A DNA stretch of 64,000 bases. It comes from an uncultured Verrucomicrobia subdivision 3 bacterium (lineage in GTDB: Bacteria > Verrucomicrobiota > Verrucomicrobiae > Limisphaerales > UBA11358). The stretch spans positions 1-64,000 of the forward strand of contig CAIXPZ010000149.1 in the NCBI GenBank assembly GCA_903921455.1, written 5' to 3'. The translations under genes were made by a program, and so were the position numbers. Positions 17,319 to 25,576 of this stretch are shown here, piece after piece (the first letter of the stretch is position 1; each line of letters opens with the position of its first letter). The notes beneath the pieces were generated by a model. That model did no database searches. It saw only the letters and a list, made by a program, of their open reading frames with translations, and was not told where the DNA came from.

Positions 17319-18551
17319 TCAGTGCTTCACGGCGACCGCCTTGCCCATGGGCTGGCCGATGGCCTTGAGCAATTGCACGAACCACCTGGCCTTGATGTTG
17401 AACGGCTTGCCGCCCTTGATGCGCTCAAACTCAATCGCGCGGAGCTGTTTGCCGTGGTCTTCATCTTCGCCCACCACGCCGCCCTTGCCGGCGAAGGCGC
17501 ATTGCACGGCCTTCACGGCGCAACGCTTGATGAGCTTGCGGTCGGCGGCATTCGCGGCGGCGGCGCGGCTGAAGTAACCGCTCTTTTGCACGAGCGTTTT
17601 TTCCGCGCCGAGCAGTTCGGCAAATTGTTTCGAAAACCACGCACCGACGTTCACCTTATCCAGACGCACGTGACCGAACGCATCGCGCGGCACTTCTTCG
17701 CCCTTGGCTTCGATCTGCTTGACGATGTCCGCCACGCACGCGCCCTCGGAGATGAAGAGGTTCACGCAATCGTGCTTGTCCATGATCTTGCGCAGCCGCG
17801 CGGCCTCGGCCTTGATGTCGAGCGCCATCTCGGGAATGTAGATGCCGTGGACATCGCGGCGTTCCTCGCTCAGGCCGAGGTCGGGCAGAAAATTCATCGT
17901 GCCCATCAGCTTCCGGTATTCCTCGGCCGTGGCCGCTGTGAGCCAGCCGCAGTTGCGGCCCATGACTTCGTGAATGATGAGCATGCGCGGATTCGCGTTG
18001 TGCTCGGAGACGACGTTCGCAAAATAATGCGCGCCCTCTTCCGCGGCCGTCCAGGCGCCGAGGCTCTGGTGAATCGGGATGACGTCGTTATCGATTGTCT
18101 TGGGCATGCCGACGACGGTGAGGCTGTAATTGTTCGTCTTGAGAAATTTTGCGAGATCGGCCGCGGCGGTGTTCGTGTCGTCGCCGCCGATGGTGTGCAA
18201 CACATCCACCCCGTCCTTGATGAGCTGGTCGGCCGCGACCTTCTGCGGGTCCTGGCCTTCCTTGACGAGTCCCCGCTTCACGCAGTCTTTCACATTGGTG
18301 AGCTTCACGCGGCTGTTGCCGATGGGGCTACCGCCGTGTTCCACGAGCGCCTGCCAGTTCTTGCGGACGGCGGCGGTCACCCTCAGGCTCTTGCCCTGGA
18401 GCAGGCCCATGTAGCCGTTCACGTAGCAGATGATCTCCACCTTCGGCGCCTTGCGCGTGTAGGTTTCGATGAGATAGCCGATGGACGCGCTCAAGCACGG
18501 AGCCAAACCGCCCGCCGTCAGGATGCCAACTTTTTTAACTTGTTTGCTCAT
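17319..18551 (-). CDS. 6-phosphofructokinase, probably PPi-dependent
   Basis: The enzyme phosphorylates fructose 6-phosphate. 'TIGGDDTNTAA' (residues 121-130) carries the GGDD pattern seen in pyrophosphate-dependent members, instead of the GGDGT of ATP-dependent ones. 'MPKTIDNDV' (149-157) is the catalytic loop with its Asp pair, and 'VMGRNCGWL' the substrate loop. The 410-residue length fits PPi-PFKs. The start at 18551 (MSKQVKKVG) is chosen; the frame continues upstream without homology-like sequence. The upstream 207-base gap to the HNH gene shows no other feature. Confidence 0.88.
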   Translation of the reverse strand: MSKQVKKVGILTAGGLAPCLSASIGYLIETYTRKAPKVEIICYVNGYMGLLQGKSLRVTAAVRKNWQALVEHGGSPIGNSRVKLTNVKDCVKRGLVKEGQDPQKVAADQLIKDGVDVLHTIGGDDTNTAAADLAKFLKTNNYSLTVVGMPKTIDNDVIPIHQSLGAWTAAEEGAHYFANVVSEHNANPRMLIIHEVMGRNCGWLTAATAEEYRKLMGTMNFLPDLGLSEERRDVHGIYIPEMALDIKAEAARLRKIMDKHDCVNLFISEGACVADIVKQIEAKGEEVPRDAFGHVRLDKVNVGAWFSKQFAELLGAEKTLVQKSGYFSRAAAANAADRKLIKRCAVKAVQCAFAGKGGVVGEDEDHGKQLRAIEFERIKGGKPFNIKARWFVQLLKAIGQPMGKAVAVKH

Positions 18552-18758
18552 AAAATGTTTGGGGGAGTTCCATTTTCCAAACGCGGAAAAACTCCTTGCC
18601 CTAATGATGGGGTAAACATGATTTAAGCTCAACTTCAAACCTCGGTTCCGCCAGCCGCGACGCAGTTGAGAAAGAGAATGCGCTATCGCAGTTAATTTCA
18701 TTAACAAGCCATTGCTTTTGCTTTTCAGGCCACGGACTTTCCAATTATCGTTCCGGGC

Positions 18759-19274
18759 ATGAATAAGCCGGTCAACGATGCTCTGGTCGCAGAATATGGC
18801 AAAAGACTTCGCGCCGGCGGTCCGTTGGGCGAAGTGTTTCCCTGGCCGATTTCGGAATGTGAATTCACTGAAACCCAAAAGCTAGTAATCAAGGAGGCGC
18901 AAAAAGTCCGGGCGACGTTGCTTAAGAAATTAAAACCCCAGCCACCGGGGCCACCCCCATCACCAAAAAAGACCGTCATTCCCAAACCCGTTCCGTCCGT
19001 CCCTCCGCCCGACCTAAATACTCCAGCTCTTTCCAAACTGGAAAAGATGCTCTATCTCCAACAGGGCAAATGCTTCTTCTGCGGTGAAAAACTGTCGCTG
19101 ACGGAGGCCAACATCGAACATTTGCACCCCCTGTCATTGGGCGGCACCCGCACCGAGGACAATGAAGTGGTTTGTCACAAATCCTTGAACGAGACCTTCG
19201 GCAACCTTGCGCTCAAACGGAAATTTGAATTTGTCCTCAAAGCAGCCGGATCCTTCCAGTGCCCGAAAAAGTGA
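18759..19274 (+). CDS. HNH endonuclease-like protein with proline-rich linker
   Basis: A 171-residue protein whose C-terminal half has the HNH layout: 'CFFCGEKL', then 'NIEHLHPLSLGGT' (H at the catalytic position), then 'NEVVCHKSLNETFGNL'. It keeps only one CxxC pair. The N-terminal half is a helical segment followed by a Pro/Lys-rich linker at about residues 62-88. It stands alone between divergent neighbours, with no methylase or restriction partner. Possible roles are solo nuclease or phage defence; neither is shown. Confidence 0.7.
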   Translation: MNKPVNDALVAEYGKRLRAGGPLGEVFPWPISECEFTETQKLVIKEAQKVRATLLKKLKPQPPGPPPSPKKTVIPKPVPSVPPPDLNTPALSKLEKMLYLQQGKCFFCGEKLSLTEANIEHLHPLSLGGTRTEDNEVVCHKSLNETFGNLALKRKFEFVLKAAGSFQCPKK

Positions 19275-19402
19275 GCCAATCCCATCGCCGGATACGCGCG
19301 GGCGGCAAAGATTTTCCTCCGACCGGGCGTTGACCCACCGGTTCCGCCCTTCGTTCAGCCCGCAGTTGCCGGAATCGCAGAGTAGGCTAGAGTGTCAGCG
19401 CT

Positions 19403-20839
19403 TTGAAAATTCTCATTACCGGTGCCAACGGTTACATCGGACGGCGGCTGATTCCCGTTCTGCTGGAGCAGGGCTACGAACTGTTCTGCTGCATCCGCGA
19501 CAAGGCGCGCTTTGACTGGCACCAACGGCATGAACGCTTGCACACGCTCGAACTTGATTTTCTTAAAGCAGATTCGGCGGTGGAATTTCCCCAAGACCTC
19601 GACGTCGCGTTCTATCTCATCCACTCGATGAACAGTGTCATCGGCGATTTTGCCGCGCCGGAGCGCCAATCCGCCCACCGTTTCTGCGAATTGCTGGAAT
19701 CAACCGGTTGCCGCCAGATTATCTATCTCAGCGGCATCGTGAATAAGAAAAATCTTTCCACACATCTCTCCTCGCGGCTCGCCGTGGAAAAGATTTTACG
19801 GTCTAGCCGGATTCCTTGCACCGTGTTGCGCGCTGGTATCGTGGTGGGTTCCGGCAGCGCTTCGTTTGAAATCATCCGCGATTTGGTGGAAAAACTGCCG
19901 GTGATGATCGCGCCGAAATGGCTGCAAACGCGCGGCCAGCCCATCGCCGTCCGCAACGTCATCCAGTTCCTCACCGGCGTGATGCTGCGGGAAGAAACGT
20001 TCAATCGCGACTTTGACATCGGCGGCCCCGAGGTTCTGAACTACCGGCAGATGCTCACGCAATTCGCCGACGTGCGCGGCTTGCGGCGGCTCATCATCAC
20101 CGTGCCGGTCATGACGCCGCGCCTTTCCTCCTACTGGCTTTACTTCATCACTTCCACGTCCTTCGCGCTGGCGGCGAACCTAGTGGACAGCATGAAGATC
20201 GACACCATCCCGCGCAAAAATGATCTCGCCGAAAAACTCGGCATCACGCTCATCACTTACAAGCAGGCCGTGGCGCTCGCGCTGGAACGCATCGAATCCG
20301 GCAACGTCGTCAGCGGCTGGAAAGATTCCTTCGCCTCGTCCGGCGCGAGTCTGGCGCTGATGCACTCGGCCAATGTGCCGGAGCACGGCTATTTTAAAGA
20401 TATACGGACGCGCCTGGTCGCCGGTCGCGTGGAACCCGTCTGGCAGCGCGTCTGGAGCATCGGCGGCGACACCGGCTGGTATTACGGCAACTGGCTATGG
20501 GCGCTGCGCGGCCTGCTCGACAAAATGGTCGGCGGCGTGGGCCTGAACCGCGGCCGCACACACGTCAACGACATCGAGGTGGGCGACGCGTTGGATTTCT
20601 GGCGCGTGCTCGTCGCGGACAAACAAACCAAACGCCTCCTGCTCTTTGCCGAAATGCGGCTGCCCGGCGAAGCGTGGCTGGAATTTCAGATCGTCCCGAC
20701 GAAGGATGGCGACCTGCTCAGCCAGACCGCCACGTTCCGTCCGCGCGGCGTTTTGGGCCGGCTTTACTGGTATGCGGTGCTTCCGCTGCACCATTTCATC
20801 TTCAACGGCATGATTAACGCGCTGACGAAAGTAAATTGA
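19403..20839 (+). CDS. NAD(P)-binding epimerase-like protein with C-terminal DUF2867
   Basis: The N-terminal ~290 residues are an atypical SDR (NmrA/complex-I type), beginning 'MKILITGANGYIGRRL' with the GxxGxxG dinucleotide motif. The C-terminal ~150 residues ('GLLDKMVGGVGLNRGRTH', then 'GEAWLEFQI', ending 'PLHHFIFNGMINAL') match DUF2867, a START/polyketide-cyclase-like domain often found fused this way. The substrate is unknown. The start codon is TTG at 19403, placed so that the dinucleotide motif begins at residue 7. It reads into a decayed SDR remnant downstream. Confidence 0.82.
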   Translation: MKILITGANGYIGRRLIPVLLEQGYELFCCIRDKARFDWHQRHERLHTLELDFLKADSAVEFPQDLDVAFYLIHSMNSVIGDFAAPERQSAHRFCELLESTGCRQIIYLSGIVNKKNLSTHLSSRLAVEKILRSSRIPCTVLRAGIVVGSGSASFEIIRDLVEKLPVMIAPKWLQTRGQPIAVRNVIQFLTGVMLREETFNRDFDIGGPEVLNYRQMLTQFADVRGLRRLIITVPVMTPRLSSYWLYFITSTSFALAANLVDSMKIDTIPRKNDLAEKLGITLITYKQAVALALERIESGNVVSGWKDSFASSGASLALMHSANVPEHGYFKDIRTRLVAGRVEPVWQRVWSIGGDTGWYYGNWLWALRGLLDKMVGGVGLNRGRTHVNDIEVGDALDFWRVLVADKQTKRLLLFAEMRLPGEAWLEFQIVPTKDGDLLSQTATFRPRGVLGRLYWYAVLPLHHFIFNGMINALTKVN

Positions 20840-20842
20840 TTT

Positions 20843-21237
20843 ATGGCCAACGAAATTTCTCTTGTGATAATTATTGTCGGTGGTGCCGGCGGCATTGGTT
20901 CCGCCGAGACCCGCAAACTGGCTGCGCGCGCTTAATGCTGTAGCAACCCGACGGTGGCAGCATCATGCTCTGCTCCTTGGTGTCATGAGGCGCGGACTCG
21001 TGAATCACGAAGCCATGGTCGGCGTGGAAATTTCGGAGCTGGCGGCCGCGGCGAGTCATGCGCGGTTCACCGTGAGCGTGAATGGCGTCGCCCTCGGTCT
21101 GACGCGCAGGGATATTGCCCGTGCGCTCACTCAAAATGAAGCCACGCCAAGATGTCCCGGCGGTGCATCCGCTGGGCCGATGGATTTGAGGCCCTTTGGG
21201 ATATTCAACGCCGCTTTTTCTTCCGTCGCTCTGCGCG
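20843..21237 (+). pseudogene. Decayed short-chain dehydrogenase remnant
   Basis: A 30-codon frame from 20843 to 20935 encodes an SDR N-terminus ('VGGAGGIGSAETRKLAAR') and then stops. Past that, another frame from about 20985 carries typical SDR C-terminal sequence ('RRGLVNHEAMVGVEI', 'FTVSVNGVALGLT', 'ALTQNEAT'), followed in another frame by a 'VHPLGRW' remnant. The middle with the catalytic Tyr-x-x-x-Lys is missing or scrambled. This is best read as one SDR gene broken by deletion and frameshifts. It fills the gap before the AHSA1 gene. Confidence 0.65.
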
Positions 21238-21672
21238 TTACTTGCAGAAGATGTCGAGGCCTTTGCCGGTTTCCAGATAGGTCTTCAGGCTGGAGAGCAC
21301 TTTCGGCCAGCCGCCGGAAACTTTTTTCACCATCGTCGAACCGGTTTTGAAACTGCCGTGGGTGACGACGAGGCATGTCATGTCTGCCACCGCCGCGATC
21401 TCAAACGTGACGCGGGATTTGTCCGCGAGATCGTCCGGGTCGGCCCAGCTCAGCACAAGCCGCTTGGGCGGCGTGGATTCCAGCACTTTGCCGGTGATCC
21501 AGACTTCGTGGTCGGGATTGTGGTGTTCCCATTTCGAGCCGCGTTTCCAATCGGAGACGTTGGTCATCTTGCCCCAGTATTTGGCGGTGAATGCGGGTTT
21601 GGTTATGGCGGCCCAGACGGCTTTCGGCGTCGAGCGGATGTAGGTGGTGTAAACGAGCTTTGGTTTTTGCAT
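21238..21672 (-). CDS. AHSA1/SRPBCC-family protein
   Basis: A 144-residue START-like (SRPBCC) protein starting 'KLVYTTYIRSTPKAVWAAIT', the usual opening of AHSA1/CalC-type domains, and ending 'GGWPKVLSSLKTYLETG', the C-terminal helix that closes the hydrophobic cavity. In bacteria these are often co-transcribed with an ArsR repressor. That holds here: the ArsR gene is immediately upstream on the same strand (21694-22026). Ligand unknown. Confidence 0.88.
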   Translation of the reverse strand: MQKPKLVYTTYIRSTPKAVWAAITKPAFTAKYWGKMTNVSDWKRGSKWEHHNPDHEVWITGKVLESTPPKRLVLSWADPDDLADKSRVTFEIAAVADMTCLVVTHGSFKTGSTMVKKVSGGWPKVLSSLKTYLETGKGLDIFCK

Positions 21673-21693
21673 ACCGGCATTCTTTCTAATTTT

Positions 21694-22026
21694 TTATTTG
21701 GTTGGTTGCTTGTTTGGTTGGTTTTGTTCGAGACCTTGCTTCAGATCGCCCAACGCCTGGAGGCGCTGGCGTTCATATTTGCCGATCCAGCGCGCGGAGA
21801 TCTCGTGGATCGGCACCGGATTGAGGTAATGCAGCTTCTCGCGCCCGCGCCAGACGACGACGACCAGATTCGCCGCTTCGAGCTGCCGCAAATGTTTCGT
21901 GACCGCCTGCCGCGTCATGTCCAGATGCGCGCCCAATTCGCCGAGCGTCTGGCCGTTGCTCGCATGCAACTGGTCCAGCAACTTCCGGCGGCTCTCGTCG
22001 GCCAAGGCTTTGAAGACTGCATCCAT
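21694..22026 (-). CDS. ArsR-family transcriptional regulator
   Basis: A 110-residue winged-helix repressor with 'MDAVFKALADESRRKLLDQL' and the recognition region 'LDMTRQAVTKHLRQLEAANLV', typical of ArsR regulators paired with AHSA1 proteins. No cysteine metal site is visible, so it is likely not a metal sensor. The start at 22026 matches the family N-terminus. The C-terminal coding end overlaps a TTGGTTGGTTG-type simple repeat that encodes a Gln/Pro/Lys tail. It forms an operon with the gene downstream at 21238. Confidence 0.9.
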   Translation of the reverse strand: MDAVFKALADESRRKLLDQLHASNGQTLGELGAHLDMTRQAVTKHLRQLEAANLVVVVWRGREKLHYLNPVPIHEISARWIGKYERQRLQALGDLKQGLEQNQPNKQPTK

Positions 22027-22191
22027 CACGGGGATAATATGCAACCAAAAGGTTGCTGGTCAAGCGGGGAGCTGCGCTTTATTTTTTGGAATCACCCCGC
22101 CGCCATAAATCCTTGCGTTTGCGGGCCAGTCGGCTTTCCTGATGCGGACGTGAATACCGTTGAAAACCAAACTAGCGCGAAGCTGCGGCCG

Positions 22192-22854
22192 ATGGATTAC
22201 TGGTGGCTCTGGGTATTCGATATGGTGTTGATGACCGCGGGCATGTGGTTTTATCTCGCCACAAACTACGGCACCTATGAGTTCTTCGCCAAGGCGTGCG
22301 CCATGGCGCTGTTGCCGCTCATCCCGGCGTTGGTGCTGGTCGGTGGCGCGGGCAGCACGGTGTTCGCCCTGACGAAAGTGCTGATCGATCGGCGCGGCGT
22401 GAAACCGCCGGCGGCGCGGGCGCTGCTAGTCGGGCCCGCGCTGGTTTTGACGCTGGCGCTCGGGCTGCTGGGCGTATTTAAGTCGCCCACCCACCGGCTG
22501 GGTTACATTTGCATCGGCCAGGCACCGGCATCGGCCAGTCAGGTGGAGCTCGCGGGTTACTCCACCTTTCTGCGCGCGGAATGGCTGGCGGAGTTCCGGG
22601 CCGGGCAAAAGGATTTTGAGACGCTGGTCGCCCGGGCGAAGCTGGTGCCGGCGGACGCCTTCGAACTCCAAACGTTCTTCGCGACCTCCGCCCTGCGCAC
22701 CACCCGGTTGGGCCAACGCCTGCCGGCGTTGGGAAGCGTGGCCTGTTTTAAACGGGTATTCCGGGAAAGCGAAGAGCACCAGCGGGGCCGCGTGTATGCG
22801 CTGTTCGATGCGGCCACGGGCACGGCGGCTGTGATCCGGGCTTACCACGATTGA
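22192..22854 (+). CDS. Hypothetical membrane protein
   Basis: This 220-residue protein has three hydrophobic segments near the N-terminus (about 5-22, 35-60 and 80-98) followed by a soluble C-terminal part of about 120 residues. I recognise no family. The ATG at 22192 is preferred; the frame runs far upstream through the opposite-strand ArsR region, which is not coding. It ends 12 bases before the BASS transporter gene and may be co-transcribed with it. Confidence 0.6.
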   Translation: MDYWWLWVFDMVLMTAGMWFYLATNYGTYEFFAKACAMALLPLIPALVLVGGAGSTVFALTKVLIDRRGVKPPAARALLVGPALVLTLALGLLGVFKSPTHRLGYICIGQAPASASQVELAGYSTFLRAEWLAEFRAGQKDFETLVARAKLVPADAFELQTFFATSALRTTRLGQRLPALGSVACFKRVFRESEEHQRGRVYALFDAATGTAAVIRAYHD

Positions 22855-22866
22855 ACCGCTGTCCGC

Positions 22867-23805
22867 ATGCACCGCATCCTTGGCCTCGCCACCAACCTGT
22901 TCCCCGTCTGGGTTCTGGTCGGCGGTGCGCTGGCGCTGGCTCAGCCCGGTTGGTTCACGTGGTTCCGCGGCGAGCTGATCACCTACGGCCTGGCGGTCAT
23001 CATGCTCGGCATGGGCATCACGCTGACGGTGGACGATTTCAAGTGCGTCCTGAAGATGCCGCGCGCGGTCGGCATCGGAGTCGTGGCGCACTACGTTATT
23101 ATGCCGTTTCTCGGGTGGAGCATCGCGCATCTGCTGAAGCTGGAAACGCAATTCGCGGTCGGCTTGATCTTGGTTTCCTGCTGTCCCTGCGGCACGGCGT
23201 CGAACGTGGTGAACTATCTCGCCCGCTCGAACGTCGCGCTCTCGGTGCTAATGACCATGTGCTCGACCCTCATCGCCATTGTGATGACGCCGCTGTTGAC
23301 GAAATGGCTCGCGGGCAAATATGTGCCGGTGGATGCGCTGGGACTATTCCTGAGCACGGTAAAAATCGTGTTGGCCCCTGTCATCGGTGGCGTGCTGCTG
23401 AACCGCTATGCCCCGCGGCTGGTGAAATGCGTCCTGCCGGTGTCGCCGCTGATATCGGTGCTGGTCATCACGCTGATCTGCGCGAGCATCATCGGCAGCA
23501 GCGCGAAGGACTTTGCGCGGTCCGGCGCGGAACTGATCCTGGCCGTGTTTCTCCTGCACACGGGCGGATTTTTCCTCGGCTATTTCGCGAGCCGCCTGCT
23601 GCGCTGCGACGAAGTGACGAGCCGGACGATTTCCGTGGAGGTCGGGATGCAGAACTCCGGCCTCGGCGCGGCGCTGGCGCGGGAACATTTCGCCGCGCTG
23701 CCGCTCGCGGCCTTGCCCTGCGCCATTTCGGCGACGTTCCATTCGGTCATCGGTAGCGTGCTGGCGGGGCTTTGGCGGTTGCGTCCGGTCAAAACGATAA
23801 GATAA
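22867..23805 (+). CDS. Bile acid:sodium symporter (BASS) family transporter
   Basis: A 312-residue polytopic membrane protein with about nine hydrophobic helices. Family signatures are 'VIMLGMGITLTVDDF' in the N-terminal half, 'LVSCCPCGTASNVVNYLARSN' in the crossover region, and 'SVEVGMQNSGLG' in the C-terminal half. The family imports organic anions (bile acids, pyruvate, pantoate) with sodium. The substrate cannot be named here. It is followed 9 bases later by a TPR protein. Confidence 0.88.
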   Translation: MHRILGLATNLFPVWVLVGGALALAQPGWFTWFRGELITYGLAVIMLGMGITLTVDDFKCVLKMPRAVGIGVVAHYVIMPFLGWSIAHLLKLETQFAVGLILVSCCPCGTASNVVNYLARSNVALSVLMTMCSTLIAIVMTPLLTKWLAGKYVPVDALGLFLSTVKIVLAPVIGGVLLNRYAPRLVKCVLPVSPLISVLVITLICASIIGSSAKDFARSGAELILAVFLLHTGGFFLGYFASRLLRCDEVTSRTISVEVGMQNSGLGAALAREHFAALPLAALPCAISATFHSVIGSVLAGLWRLRPVKTIR

Positions 23806-23814
23806 AATCCCACC

Positions 23815-24357
23815 ATGCCAGCGGTCATCGAGAACAAAATCCAGACGGCGCGCTCATTGTGTGAACAATGTGCGTGGCCGGAGGTGTTGACGTTCGCCCA
23901 GCAATGGCGCACCACTCATCCGGCGGAGGCCAAGGCTTTTTATTATCAAGCTATCGCGCTGGCGGCGCTGGGCCGTTTCGTGGAAGCGGAGACCAGTTAC
24001 CGCCGCGCGCTGAAATTGGACGCGGCGGATTTTAAGACGTGGAACAATCTCGCCGCCCTGCTGTTTCAGGCGTTGAACCGGCCCGCCGAGGGCGCGCAGT
24101 GTCTGGCGCAGGCGTTGCAGATCGATCCGGGCAACCAGCTCGGCTGGGCGAACCTCGCCAGCATGAACGGCCAGCTTGGCCGCCACGCCCAGGCGCTGGA
24201 TTGCGCGGAACGCGCGCTGGCGCTCGACCCGCACATGGTGGAGGCGCAGTTGCATCGCGCCCGGGCAGCGCAGGCCTTGGGCAAACCGGAAGTCGTTCGC
24301 GCGGCCAGCGAGGCGCTCGCCCAGCTGCCGTCGGAGAAGTTCCGTCGCGCCCGGTAA
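23815..24357 (+). CDS. Tetratricopeptide repeat protein
   Basis: A 180-residue soluble protein made of about four TPR helix pairs, with typical 'AKAFYYQAIALAALGRFVEAETSYRR'-type spacing of small residues at positions 8, 20 and 27 of each repeat. There is no signal peptide or other domain. It probably mediates protein contacts. It may be in the same transcript as the BASS transporter before it, since only nine bases separate them. Confidence 0.85.
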   Translation: MPAVIENKIQTARSLCEQCAWPEVLTFAQQWRTTHPAEAKAFYYQAIALAALGRFVEAETSYRRALKLDAADFKTWNNLAALLFQALNRPAEGAQCLAQALQIDPGNQLGWANLASMNGQLGRHAQALDCAERALALDPHMVEAQLHRARAAQALGKPEVVRAASEALAQLPSEKFRRAR

Positions 24358-24398
24358 GGCGCGCTTGTCGACCCGAATATTTGTGCTAATTTTCCCCC

Positions 24399-25532
24399 GT
24401 GATTTACGACGCGTCACTCGACGGATTGCTGCAAAAAGTTTGGGACGGCCACCGTATTGACCGGACCGAAGCGAAGCGCCTGTATGCCCTGCCGCTGGAG
24501 GAGCTCGGCGCGCTGGCCGACCGCCGCCGCCAACTCGCGAAGGCCAAGGCTTACAACGGCCGCGGCAACGAAATCGTCTCGTTCAACGTGGACCGCAACG
24601 TGAATTACACAAATGTCTGCAATGTCTATTGCAAGTTCTGCGCATTTTACCGGACGGAGAAAGACGGTGATGCTTACGTCATCTCGCTGGCCGAGATGGA
24701 TCAGAAGATCGCGGAAACCCTTGCGCTCGGCGGCACGCAGATCCTCATGCAGGGCGGCCATCATCCCAAGCTGACAAAGCAGTGGTATCTCGATCTCCTC
24801 TCGCACATCCAAAACAAGTGGCCGCAGATCAATATCCACGGCTTCAGCCCGAGCGAGTTCGTCCACTTTCGCGACGTGTTCAACGAACCGCTGGAAAAAA
24901 TCATCGGCGACTTCAAAGCGGCGGGCCTTGGCTCGATTCCCGGCGGCGGCGGCGAAATCCTCGTGGATAGCGTCCGTCAGCGCGTCGCGCCGCTCAAGGC
25001 GATGAGCAACGACTGGCTCAAGGTCATGGATATCGCGCACAAATTCGGTTTGTATTCGAGCGCGACGATGATGTTCGGCCACGTCGAGACGATTGATGAC
25101 CGCATCGAGCATCTTGACCGGCTGCGCGCGCAGCAGGACATTTCCCTGAAACGCGTGGCGGAATACGATGGCAATGGCGTGAAGCCTGCACATTTCACGG
25201 CATTCATCTGCTGGACGTTTCAGGCGGAGCATACCAAGCTCCGCGCCCCGACGGTGGGCGCGCACGAATATTTACGGACGCAGGCGCTGGGCCGTATCTA
25301 TCTGGATAACTTCGAGAACATCCAAAGCTCGTGGGTGACGCAGGGTTTGGAGATCGGTCAGGTCGCTCTGAAATACGGGGCAAATGATCTCGGCAGCATC
25401 ATGATCGAGGAAAATGTCGTCTCGCAGGCGGGCACGACGTTCCACATGACGGTGCCGGACATGCACCGTCTTATCAAAGATCTCGGCTATGAGCCGCATC
25501 AGCGCGACAACTGGTATCGGCTGGTGAATTGA
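24399..25532 (+). CDS. mqnC: Cyclic dehypoxanthinyl futalosine synthase MqnC (radical SAM)
   Basis: MqnC cyclises dehypoxanthine futalosine in the futalosine route to menaquinone. The cluster motif is CNVYCKFC (C74, C78, C81) followed by 'AFYRTEKDGDAYV'. 'GGTQILMQGGHHP', 'LGSIPGGGGEIL' and 'HFTAFICWTFQ' are MqnC-specific compared with MqnE. The 377-residue length is right. Start is GTG at 24399. No other mqn gene is nearby. Its presence implies menaquinone made via futalosine. Confidence 0.88.
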   Translation: MIYDASLDGLLQKVWDGHRIDRTEAKRLYALPLEELGALADRRRQLAKAKAYNGRGNEIVSFNVDRNVNYTNVCNVYCKFCAFYRTEKDGDAYVISLAEMDQKIAETLALGGTQILMQGGHHPKLTKQWYLDLLSHIQNKWPQINIHGFSPSEFVHFRDVFNEPLEKIIGDFKAAGLGSIPGGGGEILVDSVRQRVAPLKAMSNDWLKVMDIAHKFGLYSSATMMFGHVETIDDRIEHLDRLRAQQDISLKRVAEYDGNGVKPAHFTAFICWTFQAEHTKLRAPTVGAHEYLRTQALGRIYLDNFENIQSSWVTQGLEIGQVALKYGANDLGSIMIEENVVSQAGTTFHMTVPDMHRLIKDLGYEPHQRDNWYRLVN

Positions 25533-25576
25533 GAATTTGATTGCCCGCCACCGTCAGCCGCGACCATCCTTTCACC

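Noticed and set aside
21697..21730. TTGGTTGGTTG-type simple repeat as a tandem repeat locus
   Set aside because: It is short and encodes the C-terminal tail of the ArsR protein; no sign of variable-number structure.
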